64,000 bases of DNA. Origin: Actinoplanes sp. NBRC 103695 (GTDB lineage Bacteria > Actinomycetota > Actinomycetes > Mycobacteriales > Micromonosporaceae). The notes under the pieces are model-generated. The model was not told where the DNA came from, made no database searches, and worked only from the letters and a program-made list of their open reading frames with translations. A program made the translations under genes and the position numbers. The DNA lies in assembly GCF_030269485.1 (NCBI RefSeq), contig NZ_BSTL01000010.1, positions 62,001-126,000 of the forward strand, in the 5' to 3' direction. Position 1 is the first letter of the stretch. Each line of letters opens with the position of its first letter. This document shows, one piece after another, positions 41,611 through 49,017 of the stretch.

Positions 41611-43303
41611 GGTGATCACCTCCTCCCCGGGCGACGAGGGTGGAGTCGACGGAGGTCTGCTGGAGGGTCACGACCCGGTCGGCGATGGCCGCCAGGTCGA
41701 GATCATGGGTGACGAGCAGGACCGTTCGCTCGGCCGTGGCGGAGCGGATGGACCGCATGATCTCCGCGGCGGACGCCGGGTCCAGTGAGGCGGTCGGCTC
41801 GTCCAGCAGGACCAGGGGCGCGTTCGACACGGCGGCGCGGGCGATCGCCACCCGGCGGCGTTGACCGCCGGACAGGCGTACCCCCGCCTCTCCCAACGGG
41901 GTGTCGTAGCCGAGCGGCAACGTCTGTGCGAACTCGTCGACCAGGGCGGCGCGACCGGCGGCGAGCACGTCGGCGCGGGTGGCGGTGGCCGACCCGAACG
42001 CGATGTTCTCGGCCAGGGTGCCGTCCAGCAACCACGGATCCTGCGGCACGAACGCGATCCGCTCGCGCAGGCTGAGCTGCCGGATGGCCCGCACGTCCAC
42101 GCCGTCGACCAGCACGGCGCCGGCCTCGACGTCGTAGAGGCGAAGCAGCAGGTGCAGTACCGTGCTCTTGCCGGCGCCACTAGGCCCGATCAGCGCGACC
42201 GTCTCACCGGCGCCCACCCGCAGGTCGAAGTCGTGCAGCACGGGCCGTTCCCGGTCGTAGCCGAAGCCCACGCGCTCGAAGCGCACCCCGTGGCGGAGCA
42301 GGGGAGCGGGCCCGGCGCCGGGAGTTTCGGGTACGGCGTCCGTGCTGTCCAGCACCTCGGCCACCCGAGCCGCGCTCGCACCGGCTTTCGCCAGCGTGGT
42401 GGACAGCCGGGTCAGGGCACGCACCGGCGAGTAGAGGTGCCGCAGGTAGGCGATGACCACCAGCAGCCCGCCGGTGCTCAACCGGCCGGCCAGCACCTCC
42501 CGGCCGCCGACCAGCAGCACCAGGCCGGCGCCGACGGCGAGCACCACGTCGGCCAGCGGCGTCCATCTCGCGGCGGTGCCGATGGCGCGCAGCTCGGCGT
42601 CGAGCAGGGCACGGTTGCGGGCGTTGAACGAGCGGGATGCACGGTCGGTGCGGCCGAACGCCTGCACCGCGCGTACGTTGCGCAGAAGGTCGGTGGTTGT
42701 CGCCGCCAGCTTGCCGGACTGTGCCCGGGCCTCCGCCTGGTTGGCCCGCACCTTGCGCCGTTGCCGCACCGCGAGCACCGCGAGCACCGGCAGCACCGCG
42801 AGCCCCACCAGGGCGAGGCCCGGGTCGAAGAGCACCAGGATGACGAGGACGGCGACCAGCATGATCAGGTCGGGCACGAGGGTCTCGACCAGCGCCACGA
42901 CGGCGTCCAGGATCCGCCCGACGTCGGTGGTGAGCCGGGAGACGAGCTCGCCGCTGCGCAGCCGGTCGTGCCAGCGCAGCGAGCGGGCCACCGCGTGGTC
43001 GAAGACCTGCGTCCGCATCCGGGCGCCGATCCGCTCGGCCGCCCGCTCCACCGCCATCACCCCGGCCATGTCCAGCAGGCCGGCCACCCCGCTCAGGGCG
43101 ACCGTGGCGAGCGCGGCCAGCGCGAGGAAGAGCAGTCGCGGATGCTCGGCGCCGATCACGTGATCGACGGCGAACGCCAGCGGCCAGGGGCGGGCCAGCG
43201 TGACACCCACCTGGAGGACGTTGAGCCCGGCCCCGGCCGCCAGCGACGACGCCTCGGCCCGGACGGCGGGCCTGGCGACGGTGACGGCGAGCGGTGCTGG
43301 CAT
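41561..43303 (-). CDS. ABC exporter (fused membrane and ATPase domains)
   Basis: 580 residues. The N-terminal exporter transmembrane domain spans about residues 20-310 with five or six helices (VLQVGVTLARPWPLAFAVDH, LIMLVAVLVILVLFDPGLAL). ATPase: Walker A IGPSGAGKST, Q-loop VPQDPWLLDG, signature RLSGGQRRRVAIARA, Walker B LVLLDEPTASLD, switch His LVTHDLD. No peptidase C39 domain. Usual for lipid, drug or peptide half-exporters. The last 40 residues are shared with the overlapping peptide gene. Probably co-transcribed with the peptide, kinase and Clp-N genes. Confidence 0.95.
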   Translation of the reverse strand: MPAPLAVTVARPAVRAEASSLAAGAGLNVLQVGVTLARPWPLAFAVDHVIGAEHPRLLFLALAALATVALSGVAGLLDMAGVMAVERAAERIGARMRTQVFDHAVARSLRWHDRLRSGELVSRLTTDVGRILDAVVALVETLVPDLIMLVAVLVILVLFDPGLALVGLAVLPVLAVLAVRQRRKVRANQAEARAQSGKLAATTTDLLRNVRAVQAFGRTDRASRSFNARNRALLDAELRAIGTAARWTPLADVVLAVGAGLVLLVGGREVLAGRLSTGGLLVVIAYLRHLYSPVRALTRLSTTLAKAGASAARVAEVLDSTDAVPETPGAGPAPLLRHGVRFERVGFGYDRERPVLHDFDLRVGAGETVALIGPSGAGKSTVLHLLLRLYDVEAGAVLVDGVDVRAIRQLSLRERIAFVPQDPWLLDGTLAENIAFGSATATRADVLAAGRAALVDEFAQTLPLGYDTPLGEAGVRLSGGQRRRVAIARAAVSNAPLVLLDEPTASLDPASAAEIMRSIRSATAERTVLLVTHDLDLAAIADRVVTLQQTSVDSTLVARGGGDHHGWSSHPVAAAAPRWT

Positions 43304-43405
43304 GCCGAGAACTGTCGTCCGGGAGGGGTCGCATCCGCTATTGCACTTTGGTCCTATGACCGTGGTCCGACGCGGAACGGCGTCCCGCTGCCTACGCTTT
43401 TCCCC

Positions 43406-44767
43406 ATGACCTCAACCGTCGGGCTGGTCGCCCGGTTCACCGCGGTCGGCGTGGCCGTGCTGGCCGGGCTGGCGGCGCTGCTCGCTGTGGCCGCCCGGCA
43501 GGCCGGCGTCGAGCAGGCCACCGAGTCGGCGAGCGAGGTCGCGTTCGTGACCGCCAAGGGTGTGGTGGAGCCCCGGCTCGACGAGGCGCTGATCGACGGC
43601 GACCCGGCCGCCCGGGCGGCGTTCGACCGGGCCATGCGGCAGTACGTGCTGGCCGGCTCGCTGGTCCGGGTGAAGCTCTGGGACGAGTCCGGCCGGGTCA
43701 TCTACTCCGACCAGCCCGGGCTCGACGGCACCCGGTGGGAGCTCGAGGAGGAGGAGCTCGAGGCCCTGCGGGAGCTGCGCAGCGACTCCGAGGTGAGCGA
43801 CCTGTCCCGGCCGGAGAACAGGTTCGAGGCCCGCTACGGCAAGCTGCTCGAGGTCTACGTCGGCGTCCGAGCGGTGACCGGCGAGCACCTGCTGTTCGAG
43901 GTCTACTTCCGGTACGACGCGGTGGACCAGGCCGGTCAGGCGGCGTGGCACAAGTTCGCGCCGATCGCACTGGGTGCGCTGCTCGCGCTGCAGCTCGTGC
44001 AGATCCCGCTGGCCTGGTCGCTGGCCCGGCGGGTGCAACGCCAGCGCGGCGAGCGGGAACGGCTGCTGCGGCATGCGGTCGACGCGTCCGACGCCGAGCG
44101 CCGGCGGATCGCGGGCGAGCTGCACGACGGGGTGGTGCAGCAGCTCACCGGCATCACCTACGCGCTGGACGCGGCCCGGCTCGGCAAACCGGACGAGACC
44201 CAGCGGGCCGAGGTGATCAGCCAGGCGGCGACCGATCTGCGTACGGGCATCGGCCAGTTGCGGTCGCTGCTGGTCGACATCTATCCGCCGAACCTCGACG
44301 AGGAGGGCCTCTCCTCGGCGCTGGCCGAGCTCGCGGCCGGGCTGGAGCGCGCGGGCGTGCGGGTCTCCCTCGATGTCACGGACACCGAGCACCTCACGCC
44401 GGTCACGGCCGGCCTGCTCTTCCGCACCACACAGGAGGCCCTGCGAAACGTCACCGCGCACAGCGGGGCTTCGCAGGTCGACATCAAGGTCACCGAAGAA
44501 GGAGGAATGGTTCGTCTCGTGATAGATGATGACGGACGAGGGTTCGACGGCGACCTCTTCGCCGAACGGGCCGAGGGTGGACATTTCGGGTTGCGTGCGT
44601 TGAGCGACCTGATCTCCGGCGCGCAGGGCAGACTGGTCATCCGGTCTGCCGCGGCGGCCGGGACCAGGGTGGAAGCGGAGGTGCCGGTCCATGATCCGGG
44701 TGCTGATCGTCGACGATCACGCCGTCGTCCGGCGGGGGTTGGCGCAGCTCCTGGAGACGACCGATGA
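43406..44767 (+). CDS. HisKA_3 sensor histidine kinase
   Basis: 453 residues. Two membrane helices (about 5-30 and 184-206) enclose an extracytoplasmic sensor of about 150 residues, rich in Glu near 112-125. The phosphorylated His240 lies in ERRRIAGELHDGVVQQLTGI, the NarL-family type; ATPase motifs are TTQEALRNVTAHSGASQ (N box), IDDDGRGFDG (G1) and HFGLRALSDLI (G2). The last residues after VHDP overlap the regulator gene by 77 bp and are Arg-rich. Pairs with the response regulator at 44691. Confidence 0.95.
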   Translation: MTSTVGLVARFTAVGVAVLAGLAALLAVAARQAGVEQATESASEVAFVTAKGVVEPRLDEALIDGDPAARAAFDRAMRQYVLAGSLVRVKLWDESGRVIYSDQPGLDGTRWELEEEELEALRELRSDSEVSDLSRPENRFEARYGKLLEVYVGVRAVTGEHLLFEVYFRYDAVDQAGQAAWHKFAPIALGALLALQLVQIPLAWSLARRVQRQRGERERLLRHAVDASDAERRRIAGELHDGVVQQLTGITYALDAARLGKPDETQRAEVISQAATDLRTGIGQLRSLLVDIYPPNLDEEGLSSALAELAAGLERAGVRVSLDVTDTEHLTPVTAGLLFRTTQEALRNVTAHSGASQVDIKVTEEGGMVRLVIDDDGRGFDGDLFAERAEGGHFGLRALSDLISGAQGRLVIRSAAAAGTRVEAEVPVHDPGADRRRSRRRPAGVGAAPGDDR

Positions 44768-45350
44768 CCTGCGGCTGGCCGGTGAGGCCTCGAACGGCGA
44801 GGACGCCATCACCCTGGCGGCGTCGCTCAACCCCGACGTGGTGCTGATGGACCTGTCCATGCCGAAGATGGACGGGGTCAAGGCGATCGGCGTGATCGTG
44901 ACCGCCAACCCGGACGCCCACGTGCTCGTGCTGACCTCGTTCAGCGACCAGCAGCGGATCCTCGACGCGCTGCAGGCCGGCGCCGAGGGCTACCTGCTCA
45001 AGCACGCCGAGCCGGAGACCATCCTGTCCGGCATCCGGGAGGTGGTGGCCGGTGGGTCGCCGCTCGACCCGAAGGCCGCCCGGGTGTTGCTCACCAGTCG
45101 CCGTGCGCCGCGTACGGCACTGACGTTGACCAGCCGTGAGCGCGAGGTGCTGCTGCTGGTCGGCGAGGGCCTTCCGAACAAGTTGATCGCCCGCCGGCTC
45201 GGCATCAGCGAGCGGACCGTCAAGGCCCATCTGACCAGCATCTTTCAGCAGCTCGGGGTCACCGACCGGACCCAGGCGGCGCTGTGGGCGCAGCGGCAGG
45301 CCGAGGTACTAGGACCAACGGACAATGGCGCCGCGGACGCAGAAGGTTGA
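44691..45350 (+). CDS. NarL/LuxR-family response regulator
   Basis: 219 residues. The receiver domain has acidic DD at 8-9 (IVDDHAVVRRGL), phospho-acceptor Asp54 (VVLMDLSMPK) and Lys in YLLKHAEPE; the output LuxR helix-turn-helix is LTSREREVLLLVGEGLPNKL followed by IARRLGISERTVKAHLTSIF. Cognate to the overlapping histidine kinase. The target genes are unknown; the downstream repeat-rich gene overlaps its end and may be one. Confidence 0.95.
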   Translation: MIRVLIVDDHAVVRRGLAQLLETTDDLRLAGEASNGEDAITLAASLNPDVVLMDLSMPKMDGVKAIGVIVTANPDAHVLVLTSFSDQQRILDALQAGAEGYLLKHAEPETILSGIREVVAGGSPLDPKAARVLLTSRRAPRTALTLTSREREVLLLVGEGLPNKLIARRLGISERTVKAHLTSIFQQLGVTDRTQAALWAQRQAEVLGPTDNGAADAEG

Positions 45351-46275
45351 AGATCGGAGTGTGGAGAATGTCCGGATGGCCACGCCCGATGCGCGGAACC
45401 GGCGGGGCCCCGATTCTCGGGACCGCCCGGTAGCGCCCGATGCGCGCGACCGGCCGGTGGGGCCTGATGCGCGGAACCGGCGGGGCCCCGATGCGCGGGA
45501 GCGCCCGGTGCCCGATGCGCGGGACCGCCCGGTAGCGCCCGATGCGCGGGACCGCCCGGTAGCGCCCGATGCGCGGGAGCGCCCGGCGCCCGAGGCGCGC
45601 GACCGGCCGGTGGGGCCCGATGTGCGTAACCGGCCGGTCGTGCTCGACACCGGGCCGCTGAGGTCGGGCGATCGACGCCGCCGCGGGCGCGCAGCGCGGG
45701 CGGTGCTCGGGATGGCCATCGCCGCGGTGCTCGCCGCCGGGGCGGTCGCCGCCGGTGGCTGGAGCATCATGACGGCGGCCAGCGGGAGCCCGCGGGCCGA
45801 TGGGCCGTCACCGCTCTGGTACACGCCACCGGCCGAGGTCACGCCGGCCGCCCCCGCCAAGCCGGAGGCTGCTCCCACCACGCCGGTCAAGCCGGAGCCG
45901 GCTCGCGCCGACGTGGCAGCGACCGCGCCCAAGCCGAACGGATCGCCCGACCGGTCATCGGGTGGCGGCGCGGCCCGCGAGGCCGGTGACGACGGCGGCA
46001 CGGGCCGCGGCCCTTCGCCGAGGTCCGCCACCAACCCGACCCCGACCAAGACCTCCGGCGGAACGGGCAGCGGCAACAAGGGCAAGGGCGGCGACGGCGA
46101 CGGCGAGCAGTCCGACGACAACGGCGGCTCTGGCAAGGGCAAGTCTGGCACCGGCAAGTCCGGCGAGGGCAAGTCCGGCACCGGCAAGTCCGGCGAGGGC
46201 AAGTCCGGCGAGGGCAAGTCCAGCGAGGACAAGCCCGGCGAGGACAAGCCCGGCAAGAGCAATGACGACGACTAG
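45325..46275 (+). CDS. Repeat-rich single-pass membrane protein
   Basis: 316 residues from ATG 45325, which overlaps the regulator by 26 bp; a GTG at 45361 or ATG at 45376 are alternatives. The cytosolic half is built from about ten copies of an 8-10-residue unit, PDARDRPVA/PDARNRRG. One helix follows (AVLGMAIAAVLAAGAVAAGG). The outer half is Pro/Ala-rich (AKPEAAPTTPVKPEPA) and ends in GKSGEG/GKSGTG repeats and an acidic tail, all likely disordered. The highly charged repeats may bind nucleic acid or cell wall. No known domain. It converges exactly on the FAD enzyme gene. Confidence 0.65.
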   Translation: MAPRTQKVEDRSVENVRMATPDARNRRGPDSRDRPVAPDARDRPVGPDARNRRGPDARERPVPDARDRPVAPDARDRPVAPDARERPAPEARDRPVGPDVRNRPVVLDTGPLRSGDRRRRGRAARAVLGMAIAAVLAAGAVAAGGWSIMTAASGSPRADGPSPLWYTPPAEVTPAAPAKPEAAPTTPVKPEPARADVAATAPKPNGSPDRSSGGGAAREAGDDGGTGRGPSPRSATNPTPTKTSGGTGSGNKGKGGDGDGEQSDDNGGSGKGKSGTGKSGEGKSGTGKSGEGKSGEGKSSEDKPGEDKPGKSNDDD

Positions 46276-47700
46276 TCAGCCGCGAGTGCTGGCCGCCAGC
46301 GCCCGGAACACAACCCCCGGCCGCGACAACTCACTCGGATGAGCGAGCATCGTCGTCACCCGGGCGACAATTCCGTTGATCTCGTTGTCGCGCATGGAGG
46401 CCTTGAACACCAGCCCGCTGGCCCACTGGATGAACTTGTAGCCGCGCGGATAAGGCCCGTCCACGTGCGGCAGCGCCAGGTCGGACAGGGTGGACACCTG
46501 CCAGGCGGCGTCCACGACGACCCGGACGTCGGCGAAGTAGGACAGGGCCGGCTTCGACAGGTCGGGGTTGCCGCGCAGGTATTCCGACAGGCAACTCGCG
46601 TGCAGCATCGCCGACGTCATGCCCTGGCCGTAGACCGGGTTGAACGAGGCCACGGCGTCACCCGCGGCGATCAGCCGGGCCGGGAAGCGATCCAGCCGGT
46701 GGTAGTCGCGGCGGCGGCTGTCGGCCTGGTGGTAGGTGATGACGTCGCTGGTCCGCTCGGCGGTGGTGGCGACGTGGCCGAACTCGGACGGGAAGTCGTC
46801 GGTGCAGCGCCGCTCGTAGTCCGCCGGGTCTCGGCTGGGACGGTCGTCGTTGTAGCCGGCGACCAGCATCGTCCAGCGGTCGCCCTCGACCGGTGTGAAC
46901 CCGGCGATCCGCGCCACCTTGCCCGGCCCCGGGTTGTCGATCGAGATCGTCGTCCACACCTCGGCGTCGGCCGGGCGGCGGTAGAACGCGGTGGCGTAGT
47001 TGAGCTTGATGCCCATCCGCTGCATCGGCGGGCGCGGGAACCCGTACCCCTCGACCCAATCACCGAGCCGGCTGGAGCGACCAGTGCCGTCGGCGACGAA
47101 GTCCGCCGGCTCCTCGACCGCCTCGTCGGCGCCGGCCGGCACGTAGCGCACGCCGGTCACCGCACCGTCCGTGATGGTCAGTCCGTCGACCCGGCCGTGC
47201 AGGCTGCGCACGTTCGGCAGGGCCAGCACGCGGTGCCGCAGCAGCGCCTCGAGGAACGGCCGGCTGGAGATCAACCCCTGCATGTCCTGCCCGAACGGCG
47301 GGTCCTGCCGCAGCTCACCGTCGATGTAGAACCGTCCCGCGGTCGGCGGCGGGTTGACCGCGCCGGCCGCCAGCGCCGCGTCCACGAATCCCGGGAACCA
47401 GCGCTCCAGCTGAATCTGCCCCGACGGCAGCAGCGCGTGCACCTGGCTGCCCTGCGGCACACCGGGCCGCGGCCCGACGGCGCCCACCGGATCCTTCGCG
47501 ATCTCCTCGTCGGGCACATCCAGCGCCGCGAGATCGTCCCGCTCGACGATCAGCACCTCGCGGGCGTGGTCGCTGAGCACCCGCGCCGCCATCAGCCCCG
47601 CGACACTCCCGCCGAGCACGATGGCCCGCTCGAACAGCACCCGCTGCCCACTGGGCGCCGCGGACGACGTGATGGCCGCAAACCGCTGAGCTGCCGACAT
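46276..47700 (-). CDS. FAD-dependent monooxygenase-type oxidoreductase
   Basis: 474 residues from MSAAQRF at 47700. The dinucleotide fold is AIVLGGSVAGLMAARVLSD with VLIVERD at the second strand; the second FAD motif is RLIAAGDAVASFNPVYGQGM. Resembles the group-A/geranylgeranyl-reductase-like monooxygenases that take NAD(P)H and modify secondary or lipid substrates. No partner genes are near. No signal peptide; cytosolic. Confidence 0.88.
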   Translation of the reverse strand: MSAAQRFAAITSSAAPSGQRVLFERAIVLGGSVAGLMAARVLSDHAREVLIVERDDLAALDVPDEEIAKDPVGAVGPRPGVPQGSQVHALLPSGQIQLERWFPGFVDAALAAGAVNPPPTAGRFYIDGELRQDPPFGQDMQGLISSRPFLEALLRHRVLALPNVRSLHGRVDGLTITDGAVTGVRYVPAGADEAVEEPADFVADGTGRSSRLGDWVEGYGFPRPPMQRMGIKLNYATAFYRRPADAEVWTTISIDNPGPGKVARIAGFTPVEGDRWTMLVAGYNDDRPSRDPADYERRCTDDFPSEFGHVATTAERTSDVITYHQADSRRRDYHRLDRFPARLIAAGDAVASFNPVYGQGMTSAMLHASCLSEYLRGNPDLSKPALSYFADVRVVVDAAWQVSTLSDLALPHVDGPYPRGYKFIQWASGLVFKASMRDNEINGIVARVTTMLAHPSELSRPGVVFRALAASTRG

Positions 47701-47822
47701 GACCCCGACCCCCGTAGAACATGAAAGATGCTTCGCGCCCAACGATAGCCATAGATGCCCCGATCCCGCCCACTCCGACGTGCGAAAAGATCAAAACCGT
47801 CTATGCGTACGCCGACGTAAGA

Positions 47823-47845
47823 CCCGGCGTGACACACCCGCCGGG
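47823..47845 (-). terminator. 7-bp hairpin after the hydrolase gene
   Basis: CCCGGCG (47823-47829) and CGCCGGG (47839-47845), about 80 bp downstream of the alpha/beta-hydrolase stop on the minus strand. Confidence 0.4.
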
Positions 47846-47926
47846 CCGTCGTAGGTCACCGTCCGTGCCCCACCGCCGGGTTGTCCCGGGTGGTCCCCCG
47901 TGGGGCCGACGTGTTCGCGCAACGGC

Positions 47927-48664
47927 TCAGACGGTCGTCAGATGCCGGTCGAAGAACCGCACAGTGTCGTCCCACTCGACGGCCGGCACCTCGCCGTGCC
48001 CGCCCGGGTTGGCATGCAGCGACTTGTCGACCGACCCCAGCGCGTCGAACAACCCGAGGCTCGCGTCCCGCGGCACCCGCTCGTCGTCCCACTGCACCAG
48101 AAACCGCACCGGCACACCGATCCGCCCGGCCGCTTCACCCGACGCGTAGCCCCCGCCGTGCCCCAGCACAGCCGCCCGCACCCGGGGCTCCGCCGCAACG
48201 AACGGAACCCCGAGCCCACAGCCCAGCGAAATGCCCCAGTAGCCGACAGGTCCCGCCCCGACATGATCGAGCCGCTGCACCGCGTCGAGGACCGCCCGCC
48301 ACTCCGGCACGGTCTGCTCGGCCACAAGCGCCTGGAACCGGGCCATCAGCGGCGCCGGTTCCGCCCCCGCGGCGACGCGCACCTGATTCTCAGTGGCGAT
48401 GCGGTCATACCGTTCGTCCACCGGCCGCCCACCGTGCCCGGGCACGTCAACCGCCACCACGGCGAAGCCGCACTCCCGGACGAGCCGCCGGGCCGGTTCG
48501 GCGATGTCCGGGTCCAACTTGTGCCGCCCACCACCGTGTCCCATCAGGACAAGCGGCCGAGCCCCCGTCGCGTCAGAAGGTGTCCAGAGCACGCCGGGAA
48601 TGTCACCCAGGGCAAGGAGCCGTTCAGAGACGCCGTCGACCGCCGTCTCGGAAAGAAAGCGCAT
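47927..48664 (-). CDS. Alpha/beta hydrolase, dienelactone-hydrolase-like
   Basis: 245 residues. Oxyanion and N-terminal motif LVLMGHGGGRHKLDPDIAEP, VVAVDVPGHGGRPVDERY, nucleophile elbow GYWGISLGCGLG with Ser, acid LVQWDDERVP (Asp) and catalytic His near NPGGHGEVP. Active serine hydrolase likely; substrate unclear. No signal peptide. Confidence 0.88.
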   Translation of the reverse strand: MRFLSETAVDGVSERLLALGDIPGVLWTPSDATGARPLVLMGHGGGRHKLDPDIAEPARRLVRECGFAVVAVDVPGHGGRPVDERYDRIATENQVRVAAGAEPAPLMARFQALVAEQTVPEWRAVLDAVQRLDHVGAGPVGYWGISLGCGLGVPFVAAEPRVRAAVLGHGGGYASGEAAGRIGVPVRFLVQWDDERVPRDASLGLFDALGSVDKSLHANPGGHGEVPAVEWDDTVRFFDRHLTTV

Positions 48665-49017
48665 AGCAAGAAGCCTTTCGAGGTGCCTGCCGCGGGCACT
48701 CCCTAAGCGATGCGGGGAAGGGAGTCCCGACCTGTCATAGCGTTGATCGGTCTCACCTCCTCAGTTCGCGCACACTTGCACAGCGGCGCCGAACTTATCA
48801 CGCGAGCGTCACACCTCGTTGTCGTCAAGCACAAACACCTCGATCAGTACATCGGAGCGAAGAGGGAGCCGACTGCTTCACGGCTGACGACGTCCGGTTC
48901 TCTTTCGAGGAGTTCGTCGAGGCTGTTCCACCGATCGAGCGGATCGGTGACGCCTGCATGCGGATGGTGAACGAAGGAACTCTCCTGAGGCTGAGGGAAG
49001 GTGTCTACTCCTCTGAG
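48665..49017. other. Gap with a possible coding remnant
   Basis: About 350 bases. On the plus strand from about 48852 a frame reads EEGADCFTADDVRFSFEEFV, then PPIERIGDACMRMVNEGTLL and RLREGVYSSE, which looks protein-like. It has no start codon upstream in frame and runs on into the opposite-strand permease gene. An in-frame continuation upstream would need a one-base shift. It may be the relic of a lost gene. Confidence 0.3.

Noticed and set aside
41861..43400. Long plus-strand frame running into the histidine kinase
   Set aside because: It is the antisense shadow of the ABC exporter; the kinase has a good ATG at 43406.
43406..45350. Regulation of the Thr-Arg peptide cassette by the adjacent two-component system
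   Set aside because: The genes diverge with no shared operator visible; adjacency alone is not enough.
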